Below are positions 43,435-52,883 of a DNA stretch of 64,000 bases, one piece after another. The stretch covers positions 60,306-124,305 of the forward strand of contig DGHQ01000004.1 in NCBI GenBank assembly GCA_002392915.1, given 5' to 3'. Source of the DNA: Bacteroidales bacterium UBA3844. GTDB lineage: Bacteria > Bacteroidota > Bacteroidia > Bacteroidales > Paludibacteraceae. Position 1 is the stretch's first letter, and every line of letters begins with the position of its first letter. The notes beneath the pieces were generated by a model. That model searched no databases. It saw nothing but the letters and a program-made list of their open reading frames with translations, and was not told the origin of the DNA. A program made the translations under genes and the position numbers.

Positions 43435-44919
43435 ATGAAAGATTCCCAAAGGACGAAATACGCAGAGATGATAAATGTGATCGCAAACACATGCCTGTTG
43501 TTTTGCGACAGAAAAAGCATGAGCTCCCATATCGACTACGACATGGAGGCTAACAACGCATCCTCCATGAAAGAGTTCAGACAAAGGTCTACATTCTGCG
43601 AGCTCTCAAATGAAGTATCCCGCTGGTACGACGGTGATGTGGATCTGTCAACACTGCTCGTCGACTATCAGGAGGCAAGCGGCATTTTTTCTGACTTCAA
43701 AAGAAGCTATTCTATAGATCTGCACAACGCCGACGTTGCCGAAGTCAAACGTCAGCAGATATTCAACGTCATCAATTTCCTTAATCCCGTCGTCGACACA
43801 GATTCTGATATTTCTTTCCTTAATGAGGAGAAGAAATCGATTCTATATAAAATAAAAGAAGAGAAGACGACGCAATGCCTGGCGGTTTTCATCCTGCTTA
43901 TGGTGGGACTAATTCCGTCTTACTCATCTAAAAAGGGGGCAGCATCGCATATAATAGACGATTTTCATCTTCTAATGGACTTTCTGCGTAAGTACGGAGA
44001 GCAGGCCCTGACAACCAACCTGGCAAAATCCTCCCCTATCTTGTCGGGTTTTGAGACGTGGGTGAGAAAAAATGAGGAAAGTGAAATCAGACGCATCGAC
44101 CTTATAAATATGACAAGGATATATTTGGAAACCACCTTTGGCTATTCGTCTGCCCTAAGCACATTCCTTTTCAACAGACAAATAGACCGAATCTATCCTG
44201 ATCTTGAGGGATTCTGGTCGGACAACGAGATTCCAGGCTCACATTTCTGGAAATTCGAACAGATCGCCAACGGATATCATCTCTATGAGTATAATCTAAA
44301 AAACAGGATTTTAGAATCAACAAAATACGAATGCTACATTTATGGGAAAAGTACCGACGATACGTCTTTCTACGTCTGCCATCCATCAATGATGAGAAAA
44401 ATTGTGGAGCATGACAACATTGATTTATTTCAAGAGTGGGTCGACGGTGATGTCACAAAAAATAAGAACGGCACGATAATCAAACTGTCATTCCATCCGA
44501 CAATCCGTATGAGCACCCCTATTTTGCCCAAAGCATTATATCGCGTTGAGAATACTGATTTTTACGACAAAACGTTAGATGACAACAAATTAAGCAAAAT
44601 TAATTTGTTTAATGAAGATGGTTATTCCCTATTCCATAATTGCTATGCAATAACCATAGACTATCTTTACGTGATTCTGGATGATAAAGACATCAGTCGA
44701 TTGAATGTCAATAAAAAATCGCCCACCTTATATCTGAAAATTCCGAAGTCACTCGATCCTAGTCTCGAATTATTAACACTGGACGACGAGTGGGGAATCT
44801 GTAATTTCCACAATGGCGACAGCTATTTTCTCGTGGTAAACAGTATGCTGTATTTCAAAATCAACACTGAAGAGGAAAGAAAACAGTTTGGAATTGAGGT
44901 TGTGGATCAGATAGGATAA
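43435..44919 (+). CDS. Hypothetical protein, no family recognised
   Basis: 494 aa, soluble apart from one modest hydrophobic stretch near residue 150 (CLAVFILLMVGLIPSY). Helical N-terminal half; C-terminal half beta-rich with aromatic residues (ENTDFYDKTLDDN, then YLYVILDDKD and YLKIPKSLDP). It is monocistronic, with its own promoter and terminator, between the protease pair and the Rpn gene. Context suggests accessory DNA, but the sequence gives no function. Confidence 0.65.
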   Translation: MKDSQRTKYAEMINVIANTCLLFCDRKSMSSHIDYDMEANNASSMKEFRQRSTFCELSNEVSRWYDGDVDLSTLLVDYQEASGIFSDFKRSYSIDLHNADVAEVKRQQIFNVINFLNPVVDTDSDISFLNEEKKSILYKIKEEKTTQCLAVFILLMVGLIPSYSSKKGAASHIIDDFHLLMDFLRKYGEQALTTNLAKSSPILSGFETWVRKNEESEIRRIDLINMTRIYLETTFGYSSALSTFLFNRQIDRIYPDLEGFWSDNEIPGSHFWKFEQIANGYHLYEYNLKNRILESTKYECYIYGKSTDDTSFYVCHPSMMRKIVEHDNIDLFQEWVDGDVTKNKNGTIIKLSFHPTIRMSTPILPKALYRVENTDFYDKTLDDNKLSKINLFNEDGYSLFHNCYAITIDYLYVILDDKDISRLNVNKKSPTLYLKIPKSLDPSLELLTLDDEWGICNFHNGDSYFLVVNSMLYFKINTEEERKQFGIEVVDQIG

Positions 44920-44928
44920 TATTCTGTG

Positions 44929-44955
44929 AAGACGGGGATTTTGAAGCCCCGTCTT
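44929..44955. terminator. Terminator between the convergent 494-aa and Rpn genes
   Basis: A 9-bp GC-rich stem (44929-44937 with 44947-44955); GAAAA follows on plus, so it may serve either strand. Confidence 0.7.
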
Positions 44956-44968
44956 GAAAAATCAATTG

Positions 44969-45955
44969 TCATTCCTGCGTTTGAAGAATCTCCATAATCT
45001 GCTTAATATCAAGGTGTAATTCTTCAGCAATCTCAGATGGCGTTTTGCCGCACCTCAAAAGCAAGTTGACAGAACAACGAAGAGTTGCTCTTTGTTGGAA
45101 TAAAAGTTCATCCTTCTGGCTCAACTCCTCACTCTGCTGAGCCAACTGCTCATCCTTCTGGCTTAACTCCTCTTCCTTCTGGAGCAATGCTTTCTTTTGG
45201 GTAATAATCTTTGCGTCCAAGCTCTCCAACTCAGAAAAGATTTCGTCCTCGATATTCATTATCATTCGGATATCGGGATTTACTGCTGCTGTCGCAAGAC
45301 GATTTATAATCCTTTTCATTTCTGCATCCTCCGATATATCACGTCCTGAAATTGACACGTAATGAGAATCGCCATCCTGAATATATGTCTGATCAAATAT
45401 CGACATTATTTTTTCTACTCTATTTCTGGCAGACCGTCTTAAATAAGGCACCTGAACTATAATACTGTTGTGTGTAAGTCTCTCAATAAATGGATCAGGA
45501 ACACCTATCTTTATCTCATTCGAATCATAGTCAAGATATTTACGACTCACATAAATAACAGGCTCTGTAATTTTACCAACCTTATGTCCGAGAATGTATA
45601 CCGATACTATTGGCAATGGCTTACCATTTGCATCAACATTCCTCTTGTTCTCATACTGAGTCCCAAGGTACTGACGAAAACGTGTGATCTCTGTGCTACG
45701 CCATGATTTCTGAACCTCTATCAATATCAAATGTTCTTCTCCATTTTCCTCACGCACAATGGCACCAAAATCTATGCGAAAAATCGATACACGACCATCT
45801 TCTCTGTTGGAATACTCATTTGGACGCATCTCCACACTGACTATTTCTTTTTTTAACAATGCAGACAATAACGTGCGCGCCACTATCTCATCCTCCATCA
45901 AAAACTTAAATACGCTGTCGTATAAAGGATTCGCGATAAATCTTTGTTTTTTCAT
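44969..45955 (-). CDS. Rpn family PD-(D/E)XK nuclease/putative transposase
   Basis: 328 aa. Rpn-type N-terminus RFIANPLYDSVFKFLMEDEI, and the nuclease core IDFGAIVREENGEEHLILIE then VQK, giving Asp62, Glu80 and Gln82 of the PD-(D/E)XK fold. The C-terminal part is a heptad-like coil with repeats of LSQKDEQLAQQ. Rpn proteins cleave DNA and promote RecA-independent recombination in Escherichia coli; here only the family is clear. Upstream it has no neighbour on the same strand nearby. Confidence 0.8.
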   Translation of the reverse strand: MKKQRFIANPLYDSVFKFLMEDEIVARTLLSALLKKEIVSVEMRPNEYSNREDGRVSIFRIDFGAIVREENGEEHLILIEVQKSWRSTEITRFRQYLGTQYENKRNVDANGKPLPIVSVYILGHKVGKITEPVIYVSRKYLDYDSNEIKIGVPDPFIERLTHNSIIVQVPYLRRSARNRVEKIMSIFDQTYIQDGDSHYVSISGRDISEDAEMKRIINRLATAAVNPDIRMIMNIEDEIFSELESLDAKIITQKKALLQKEEELSQKDEQLAQQSEELSQKDELLFQQRATLRCSVNLLLRCGKTPSEIAEELHLDIKQIMEILQTQE

Positions 45956-46028
45956 TTCTTTATATTGTTACTAAACTATTTTCTGCAAAATTCAAAATTT
46001 TATCTAATATATGCAACTCTATTAAGAA

Positions 46029-46691
46029 TTATTTTTTCTTCTTTGTCTTCGGAATCGCATAATCCGTCGGCACTTCTATCGGCTCGAAATTTACGGCTTT
46101 ATAAAAATAGTAGACATCGATAGGTTCATTCTCGTCGCATATATTTGAAAGGATCCTAGAATGTTCGTTTTCAAAACGCTTGCTCGTCTTGATTTCATCC
46201 CATGTGTAAGTGAACTTCAATGCGTATCCATCAAATTGGTAGAGACGGTAAAGATAAAAATCTGAGTGTTCTTTGGTATAGAACTTCGCTTTTTTACGTA
46301 TGCCGTCAAACGTGAATTTCTCCCCCATTTTATCAAGCAAAACCTGTATGTCTAAAGGGAATGCTGATGTCACTACCGCCTGATTCGTACACCACACACT
46401 GTCTGCGATTATGTCATCGTACGACACATTTAGCATATATCGATTGCTCAACTGATCATAATTATTGATTTTGTTTCGTTTCACCTCCACCTTACTCCAT
46501 GGAGTCCACACTTTCTTCTTCTTCCACGCCTCCTTGAACCCAAGTTTTCTATAGATGGTTGTATCCTTATAACTGTCTTCCACCTCCAACCGATTATAAG
46601 ATTCTTCATAGAATCCCTTTATCCTCACCTTCTCCTGAGAAAATGAAGAGATAGCAAAAAACAAAAACAAAAAAAGTATATTTATCCTCAT
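46029..46691 (-). CDS. Exported hypothetical protein
   Basis: 220 aa from ATG 46691. A signal peptide (MRINILFLFLFFAISSFSQ) and a Lys-rich mature part with VWTPWSKVEVKRNKINNYD. An upstream in-frame start at 46745 would precede the -7 box at 46741-46734, so it is rejected. No family recognised. Confidence 0.65.
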   Translation of the reverse strand: MRINILFLFLFFAISSFSQEKVRIKGFYEESYNRLEVEDSYKDTTIYRKLGFKEAWKKKKVWTPWSKVEVKRNKINNYDQLSNRYMLNVSYDDIIADSVWCTNQAVVTSAFPLDIQVLLDKMGEKFTFDGIRKKAKFYTKEHSDFYLYRLYQFDGYALKFTYTWDEIKTSKRFENEHSRILSNICDENEPIDVYYFYKAVNFEPIEVPTDYAIPKTKKKK

Positions 46692-46733
46692 ATTATATCC
46701 TTTTAATACCCTATCATTGTAGCCTAGTTCAAA

Positions 46734-46741
46734 CAAAGATA
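46734..46741 (-). promoter_or_regulatory. -7 element for the exported protein at 46691
   Basis: TATCTTTG on the minus strand, 42 bases before the start. Confidence 0.55.
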
Positions 46742-46859
46742 CCAAACTTCATTTTAATTCCGCAGAATAACCGACAAAATTATCAACACAAAAAAATTAC
46801 AAATATGTTAAAATACAAAAAAGCATCCCTTTATATAAAGAGACGCATATATACAAAAA

Positions 46860-46881
46860 GAGACGCACATCTGTGCGTCTC
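46860..46881 (-). terminator. Terminator of the metallophosphoesterase-Nif3-zinc ribbon operon
   Basis: A 10-bp perfect stem (46881-46872 with 46869-46860), then TTTTTGTATA on the minus strand. Its outer sequence GTAGAGACG resembles the palindrome at 58334-58361. Confidence 0.8.
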
Positions 46882-46892
46882 TACATATCTCA

Positions 46893-47657
46893 TTATTCTG
46901 CAGCTGCAGTTTTTTTCTTTTCGTTGATTTCTGGATCAACCAAGATTCTACCACAATACTCGCATACAATTACTCTCTTACGAGTGCGGATATCAGCGAT
47001 TCTCTGAGGTGGAATACGGTTGAAGCAACCACCACATGCATCTCTCTGAACTGTAACAACAGACAAGCCGTTACGAGCATTCTTTCTGATTCTCTTGAAT
47101 GCTGAAAGAAGTCTCTCGTCGATCTTATTCTCAAGCTTCTCTGCCTTCTCCATCAACTTCTCCTCCTCTGCACGAGTGTCGGCGATGATTGAAGTAAGCT
47201 CTTCTCTCTTCTGATCCAAATCCTGCTTTCTTCCCTGCAAATACTCTTCTGTCGACTTCAATTCCTGAGTCTTATTCTCAATGTCTCTCTCTCCTTCCTT
47301 GATTCTCTTCTCAGAAAGCTGAATTTCAAGACCTTGATATTCAATTTCTTTTGCAAGATTATCGTATTCTCTGTTGTTGCGAACAGTGTTCTGCTGATCC
47401 TGGTACTTTTTCATCTGACCTTTGGCCAAATCGATATCGCTCTTGTGACGATTGATCTTGAAGTTTAGATCTTTGATATCGTTATCCAAATTAGCAATAC
47501 GTGTCTCCAAACCAGCTACTTCATCCTCTAGGTCCTTTACCTCTAGTGGTAGCTCACCACGCACAGCACGTAGATTGTCGATCTGCGACATTACCTTCTG
47601 CAAATCATACAATTTCTTTAGTTTCTCTTCTACTGTAATCTCTTTAGCCTCTGCCAT
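46893..47657 (-). CDS. Coiled-coil protein with C4 zinc ribbon
   Basis: 254 aa. A long helical coiled coil (residues 1-195) ends in a zinc ribbon: CGGCFNRIPPQR then CEYCGRIL. It belongs to the family of C4-type zinc ribbon proteins commonly encoded next to Nif3-like genes in Bacteroidetes. It may bind nucleic acid; role not proven. It starts three bases after the Nif3 stop. Confidence 0.82.
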   Translation of the reverse strand: MAEAKEITVEEKLKKLYDLQKVMSQIDNLRAVRGELPLEVKDLEDEVAGLETRIANLDNDIKDLNFKINRHKSDIDLAKGQMKKYQDQQNTVRNNREYDNLAKEIEYQGLEIQLSEKRIKEGERDIENKTQELKSTEEYLQGRKQDLDQKREELTSIIADTRAEEEKLMEKAEKLENKIDERLLSAFKRIRKNARNGLSVVTVQRDACGGCFNRIPPQRIADIRTRKRVIVCEYCGRILVDPEINEKKKTAAAE

Positions 47658-47660
47658 AAT

Positions 47661-48758
47661 CTATAAATAATTTATAGGATTCGACTTTATAGTTGAATTC
47701 TGAACCGCAAATTTAATATTATTTTTTGATAATACATTAAAAAAAATCTCTTTTGTGTATTGTTCGCTCTCATAATGTCCAATATCTGCAATAATTGGCC
47801 CGTCATAGCTGTCAAAAAATTGATGATACTTCACGTCTCCGGTCACTAAAATGTCCGCCCCCATACGTTTTGTCAAACCTACCATATCTGAACCTGAACC
47901 TCCACACAATGCCACTCGTCGTATTGCATCTGTCTTGTCTATGTCTGTATATTTCAACATTTCACATCGGAACGTCTCTTTCACCCGTTTCAAAAATTCC
48001 ATCGGTGCGACGGGAGTTTCCAAATCTCCCACAACTCCCATTCCTGCTGCGACGATGGTGTTCTCAAGTTTAATCACATCTATAGCTGGCTCCTCATACG
48101 GATGAGCCTCATCTATCGCATTCAACACCTTCGACAAATGGTGTCGGCTGACAACATACTCCACCCTGCTCTCTTTCTCCTCATGTATCTCCCCGATATT
48201 GCCTACGTATGGATGACATCCGTCGTTGGCTTTGAATGTGCCGGCACCGTCTACCGAAAAGCTGCAACAATCATACGCTCCTATTGTGCCTCCTCCATTT
48301 GCATAAACAGCATCCGAAACTTTCTGTTTGTCGGCCACCGGAACATATACAACAACCTTGTAAACCTGCTCATTTTCAGCCTCTAACGGTGTGACATTCA
48401 CCAATGATAGCTTTTCCGCCATCTTATAGCTCACTCCACCAATGATTTTATCAGCATTGGTGTGGGCGGCATAAATAGCGATATCACATTTAATCGCCTT
48501 GTGCAGGATCCGCTCAATGTAATTTTTTCCTGCTATTCGTTTTACTCCTTTGAATATCAACGGATGATGGCACAATATGAAATTGCACCCCTTCTCCATA
48601 GCCTCATCCAAAGTGGCTTCCACAACGTCGATCGCCAGAAGCACTCCAGAAACTTCCACATTCCCGTCGCCTACCTGCAATCCACAATTGTCGTAACTCT
48701 CTTGAAGCGACAATGGAAACTCATTGTCAAGATATTTGACTAATTCCGATACTCTCAT
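47661..48758 (-). CDS. Nif3-like dinuclear metal-center protein
   Basis: 365 aa. NIF3/YbgI fold: LQESYDNCGLQVGD, then LCHHPLIFKG with metal His residues, IYAAHTNAD, and a C-terminal GHYESEQYT. The middle insert (about 130-235, with HPYEEPAIDV) is the PII-like domain found in the longer members. Forms hexameric rings with two metal ions; often annotated GTP cyclohydrolase I type 2, though its activity is unsettled. Confidence 0.88.
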   Translation of the reverse strand: MRVSELVKYLDNEFPLSLQESYDNCGLQVGDGNVEVSGVLLAIDVVEATLDEAMEKGCNFILCHHPLIFKGVKRIAGKNYIERILHKAIKCDIAIYAAHTNADKIIGGVSYKMAEKLSLVNVTPLEAENEQVYKVVVYVPVADKQKVSDAVYANGGGTIGAYDCCSFSVDGAGTFKANDGCHPYVGNIGEIHEEKESRVEYVVSRHHLSKVLNAIDEAHPYEEPAIDVIKLENTIVAAGMGVVGDLETPVAPMEFLKRVKETFRCEMLKYTDIDKTDAIRRVALCGGSGSDMVGLTKRMGADILVTGDVKYHQFFDSYDGPIIADIGHYESEQYTKEIFFNVLSKNNIKFAVQNSTIKSNPINYL

Positions 48759-48760
48759 TT

Positions 48761-49915
48761 TTATTTTTTCAATGTAATGACCACATATTCAGGCGACATT
48801 CCTATTCTAAAAGGAATTGCTGTGCACCCGATTCCACGACTCACAACAATTTGAATGCCATTTCTTTCATACAATCCATGCCAGTATGGATATTTCAATG
48901 AAGACGGTGATATTTCCCAATCCCCTATTTCTATTCCCAACTGCATCGCGTGGGTGTGCCCAGACAATGTCAAGAAATAGTCGGTGTTGTCTTCAAGCTT
49001 GTACTCCCAAAAATCCGGATCATGCGAAAGAAAGATGCGTGTAGACGAAGCTATTCCCGTCTCCGCCTTTTTCAAATCGCTATTCTGAGGGAAAGGAGGA
49101 CGTCCCCAATTCTCAATTCCCACTACAGATATTGTATCCCCATTTCTGCAGATCGTCCTGTTTTCATTCAGCAACAGATCAAATCCTGCCTGGCGTATGT
49201 TTTCCTCCGTCTTCGCCAAATTGGCATCTCGTGCCTCCATGCTCGACCACTTGTGATAATCTCCATAATCATGGTTGCCTATGATGGCAAACTTTCCATC
49301 TTTGGCTTTCAACCTTTTCAACGCATCCATATGTGACGCCATCTCGTCGGCCAGAATAGAGACCATATCTCCCGTGAAACAGATGACATCCGGATTTTCC
49401 GCATTCATCATATCCACCCATTTCGACACGATTTCCTCATCTCCGTAAAGGCTGCCAAGATGGAAATCCGAAATATGAAGAATTTTATAGCCGTCAAAAT
49501 TCTGCGGCAATGATTTATTCTCCACAGTGAGATATTTGGCTGACATATTGAATCGTCCCAACATTATTCCGTATGCGTATGTGAAAAATCCGAACGCTGC
49601 CACCCCAATTGCCACACGTCGCAATATTCTCGACTTAAATGCCAATGTCCAGACATCGACAATACTGAAAAACAATTTCGCCACAAACACTGCTATCAAT
49701 GCGTTCATCACCATACTCGTCTCATATAGCGTCGCTACTGATTCAGATGACGAGTAAACTCCAAACATCAGCACCAACAAGACAAAACACAACAGAGAGA
49801 AGACAGTGTAAAGCACCTGCGTACGCCACTGACATTTCTTCCATATATAACGGAAATATATATAAATATCAGGGAAAAGCCCTATCAAGAAAAAGAAGAA
49901 AAATCTACTTATCAT
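48761..49915 (-). CDS. Membrane-anchored metallophosphoesterase, copy 1
   Basis: 384 aa from ATG 49915. About four N-terminal transmembrane helices (residues 1-125), then a calcineurin-like phosphoesterase: LHISDFHLGS, VDMMNAENPDVICFTGDMVS, AIIGNHDYGDYH, SGHTHAMQLG. Probably acts on a phospholipid head group or nucleotide at the envelope. It is a tandem paralogue of the next gene and leads into nif3 with two bases between. Confidence 0.85.
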   Translation of the reverse strand: MISRFFFFFLIGLFPDIYIYFRYIWKKCQWRTQVLYTVFSLLCFVLLVLMFGVYSSSESVATLYETSMVMNALIAVFVAKLFFSIVDVWTLAFKSRILRRVAIGVAAFGFFTYAYGIMLGRFNMSAKYLTVENKSLPQNFDGYKILHISDFHLGSLYGDEEIVSKWVDMMNAENPDVICFTGDMVSILADEMASHMDALKRLKAKDGKFAIIGNHDYGDYHKWSSMEARDANLAKTEENIRQAGFDLLLNENRTICRNGDTISVVGIENWGRPPFPQNSDLKKAETGIASSTRIFLSHDPDFWEYKLEDNTDYFLTLSGHTHAMQLGIEIGDWEISPSSLKYPYWHGLYERNGIQIVVSRGIGCTAIPFRIGMSPEYVVITLKK

Positions 49916-49964
49916 AAGCAATGTAATTTTAATTCGTTTGTTTGCAAGAATTCAAAAAAATCAA

Positions 49965-51110
49965 TCATCTCCTCAATGTGATGACCACATATTCAGGTGT
50001 CATACCAAACCTTATTGGGATCACAGTGCATCCGATGCCTCTGCTGACAAAAATCTGATTACCGTTTCTTTCATAAAGTCCATGCCAATATGGATATTTG
50101 AGAAAAGAGAGTGACGTCTCCCATTCTCCAATCTCTAATCCTACCTGCATAGCATGTGTATGACCAGCCAATGTCAAGAAATAGTCGGTGTTGCCATCAA
50201 GATATGTCTCCCAAAAATCTGGTTTATGCGAAAGAAGTATTCTCGTTTTGGCAGTCAATCCAGAATCAGCGCTCTCCAGATTTTCTTTCTGGCAATTCCG
50301 CAATCTTCCCATGTCTTCCAATCCGACAATAGCTAAAGTATCTCCATCTTTTGTCAACAATCTATATTCATCTAGCAAAAGGTCAAATCCTACTGATCTG
50401 ATCAACGATTTCAACCTATCTTTGTGAGACTCTTTTTCCTCAGCTGATTTCCAGCTGTGATAATCGCCATAATCATGATTGCCAAGGATTGCGAATTTAC
50501 CTTCCTTTGCTTCCAACCTTTTCAATGCATCCATAAAAGGAAGCATTTCATCCGCAAATACAGTGACCATATCTCCCGTGAAACAGATGACATCCGGATT
50601 TTCCGCATTCATCATATCCACCCACTCCGACACAATCTTCTCATCACCATAAAAACTTGACAAATGAAGATCTGATATATGAAGAATTCTATATCCATCA
50701 AAACTCTGAGGCAGACTTTTATTTTCAACCGTGACATATTTGGCTGAAATATTGAATCTGCCCAAAAGCATTCCATACGCACATGAAAAAAAGGCTAATG
50801 CCGCCAATCCAAATGCAGTCTTTTTTATAACCCCCGTCTTAAATATCAAAGTCCAGACATCGACTACAAAAAATATCGATTTGCTGACAAACAAAGACAG
50901 GAATACACCCATCACAACACCTATCTCATATAATACGAACACTGAATCTGTCAGGAAATATTTTCTGAATATCAACGCCACTAACATATAAGAGAGTGAC
51001 GAGAACGCAGCATATTGTATTCTTGTACGCCATTGACATTTTCTCCAGACATATCTAAAGAAAATATAAAGGTCGGCTACAATGGCAAACAAAAAAATAA
51101 AAAACAACAT
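49965..51110 (-). CDS. Membrane-anchored metallophosphoesterase, copy 2
   Basis: 381 aa. Same architecture and motifs as copy 1: LHISDLHLSSFYGD, AILGNHDYGDYH, AGHTHAMQVG; both share NAENPDVICFTGDMV. Tandem duplication; all metal ligands are retained in both. It comes first in the operon. Confidence 0.85.
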   Translation of the reverse strand: MLFFIFLFAIVADLYIFFRYVWRKCQWRTRIQYAAFSSLSYMLVALIFRKYFLTDSVFVLYEIGVVMGVFLSLFVSKSIFFVVDVWTLIFKTGVIKKTAFGLAALAFFSCAYGMLLGRFNISAKYVTVENKSLPQSFDGYRILHISDLHLSSFYGDEKIVSEWVDMMNAENPDVICFTGDMVTVFADEMLPFMDALKRLEAKEGKFAILGNHDYGDYHSWKSAEEKESHKDRLKSLIRSVGFDLLLDEYRLLTKDGDTLAIVGLEDMGRLRNCQKENLESADSGLTAKTRILLSHKPDFWETYLDGNTDYFLTLAGHTHAMQVGLEIGEWETSLSFLKYPYWHGLYERNGNQIFVSRGIGCTVIPIRFGMTPEYVVITLRR

Positions 51111-51130
51111 AAATTATATCCAATTGCAAA

Positions 51131-51151
51131 GGGCGGATTCAAAACCCGCCC
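51131..51151 (-). terminator. Hairpin after rlmD
   Basis: A 6-bp GC-only stem (51151-51146 with 51136-51131), followed on the minus strand by TTTGCAATTG; a weak terminator. Confidence 0.5.
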
Positions 51152-51164
51152 ATACATATTTATA

Positions 51165-52574
51165 TTACTTCTTTACCAAAAGTATTACATTCTCCACATG
51201 ATGAGTGTGTGGGAACATGTCCACCGGACGTACCTTCACCACCTTGTACTTTTCATCAAGGAGAGTCAAATCTCGAGCCTGAGTGGCTGGATTGCAGCTG
51301 ACATATACAATCTTCTCAGGAGCTGTGTTGAGCAACACCTTGATCACATCCTGATGCATACCATCACGTGGAGGGTCTGTGATCACAACATCCGGACGGC
51401 CATGCTGAGTGACGAATTCATCAGTCAAGATATCCTTCATGTCGCCAGCGAAGAATGTCGCATTGTCTATATTATTGTTGGCGGCATTGATTTTTGCATC
51501 TTCAATAGCCTCTGGCACATACTCGATACCAACCACTTTCTTCACTCGATTGGCACAGAAACATGCTATCGTTCCTGTTCCGGTATACAAATCATAAAGA
51601 GTCTGTTCTGGTTTCAAATCCGCAAACTCACGAGCCACCTTATATAATTCGTATGCCTGGAGTGTATTTGTCTGGTAGAAACTCTTAGGGCCGACCTTGA
51701 ATCTCAGACCTTCCATCTCCTCCTCAATAAAGTCTCGTCCTTTATATAAAATAGTCTGCTGATCCGTGATAGTGTCGTTCGCCTTACCGTTGATCACATA
51801 AATCAAACTTGTGATTTCAGGGAATGTAGTGGCCAAATGATCAAGCAAAGCCACTCGTTTTGCCTCATCTTCCTTAAAGAACACCACAATAAGCATCACC
51901 TCTCCCGTACCTGCAGTACGAATTATGATATTACGCAAAAAACCGTCACGGTTGCGAAGGTCGAAGAAAGCCAAATCATGAGCCTTGGCATACTGCTTGA
52001 TTTCCGTACGGATACGGTTAGATATCTCCGGCTGAAGGTAACACTTCTCAATATCCAGCACCTTGTCGAACATACTTGGAATGTGGAATCCAAGAGCATT
52101 CATATCATCATATTGCACACCAGCCTTCACCTCGTCATCAGTAAGCCAACGTTTGTTGCTGAAGGTGAATTCAAGTTTGTTTCTATAATATGTGGTCTCC
52201 TTCGAACCAAGAATAGGAGTTATTTCAGGAAGCTCAACCTTTCCGATGCGACGAAGCACATTCTCCACCTGATTCTGCTTGTGTTTGATCTGTAGCTCGT
52301 ATGGCAGCACCTGCCACTTGCATCCACCACAAACGCCATAGTGTGAACACATGGGAGCAATACGGTCTGGCGAAGGAGTGACAATTCTCAACGCACGACC
52401 CTCCATATAACTATGCTTCTTCTTTGTCACTTGGATATCAACCACGTCGCCGGGGATGACGTATGGCACAAAAATCACCATGTCATCAATTCTAGCGATC
52501 GCCTTGCCCTCTCCGGCAATGTCGGCGATAGTGACATTCTCCAATATGGGAAGTTCTTTTCTCTTTCTTGACAT
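51165..52574 (-). CDS. rlmD: 23S rRNA (uracil-C5)-methyltransferase RlmD
   Basis: 469 aa from ATG 52574. N-terminal TRAM domain, then iron-sulfur cysteines (CSHYGVCGGCKWQ), an SAM-dependent methyltransferase with DLYTGTGTIACFCA, DPPRDGMHQDV and the catalytic-Cys motif VSCNPATQARDL. Methylates a 23S rRNA uracil (U1939 in E. coli numbering); a related family member could act on tRNA. An earlier in-frame start at 52616 coincides with the likely transcription start and is less likely. Confidence 0.9.
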   Translation of the reverse strand: MSRKRKELPILENVTIADIAGEGKAIARIDDMVIFVPYVIPGDVVDIQVTKKKHSYMEGRALRIVTPSPDRIAPMCSHYGVCGGCKWQVLPYELQIKHKQNQVENVLRRIGKVELPEITPILGSKETTYYRNKLEFTFSNKRWLTDDEVKAGVQYDDMNALGFHIPSMFDKVLDIEKCYLQPEISNRIRTEIKQYAKAHDLAFFDLRNRDGFLRNIIIRTAGTGEVMLIVVFFKEDEAKRVALLDHLATTFPEITSLIYVINGKANDTITDQQTILYKGRDFIEEEMEGLRFKVGPKSFYQTNTLQAYELYKVAREFADLKPEQTLYDLYTGTGTIACFCANRVKKVVGIEYVPEAIEDAKINAANNNIDNATFFAGDMKDILTDEFVTQHGRPDVVITDPPRDGMHQDVIKVLLNTAPEKIVYVSCNPATQARDLTLLDEKYKVVKVRPVDMFPHTHHVENVILLVKK

Positions 52575-52623
52575 ATTCCAATTAATCCAATTTATTAAAG
52601 CCGATTCGTTCGGCAAGCGACTG

Positions 52624-52631
52624 CAAAAGTA
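52624..52631 (-). promoter_or_regulatory. -7 element of rlmD
   Basis: TACTTTTG on the minus strand, 49 bases upstream of ATG 52574. Confidence 0.6.
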
Positions 52632-52732
52632 GTCTAAGTTTTAGATAAAACAGCAAAAAACACAGACAATCAGGGTCAGAAAGCACATTTTTGTTAAAAA
52701 ACGTGTATTTTTTTTCACTATTCAAACGAACT

Positions 52733-52764
52733 ATTTGCAAAGTCATATATAAATGCTAATTTTG
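52733..52764 (+). promoter_or_regulatory. Promoter of the candidate small RNA
   Basis: TTTG (about 52733-52736), about 20 bases, TAATTTTG (52757-52764): a near-consensus Bacteroidetes promoter on the plus strand with no plus-strand protein gene within 1.7 kb. Confidence 0.65.
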
Positions 52765-52770
52765 CATCAA

Positions 52771-52872
52771 CAAGTTGTAAAAAGTAATTTTTTTAGATTC
52801 GAAAGAATCATGTGTTTATGTTATTAGAGTTTTAAGTTTAGAATACCGTCAGCGTGAGTTAACGGTATTTTT
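52771..52872 (+). ncRNA. Candidate small RNA of about 100 nt
   Basis: A promoter at 52733-52764 and a strong intrinsic terminator (stem 52842-52849 with 52862-52869, then a T-run) delimit a transcript of about 100 nt. Inside is GATTC-GAAA-GAATC (52796-52809), a stem with a GNRA tetraloop. The only ORF is five codons long (ATG 52810). No protein gene follows on this strand until 54550. No known RNA family was recognised. Confidence 0.55.
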
Positions 52873-52883
52873 TTTGTCTCTAA

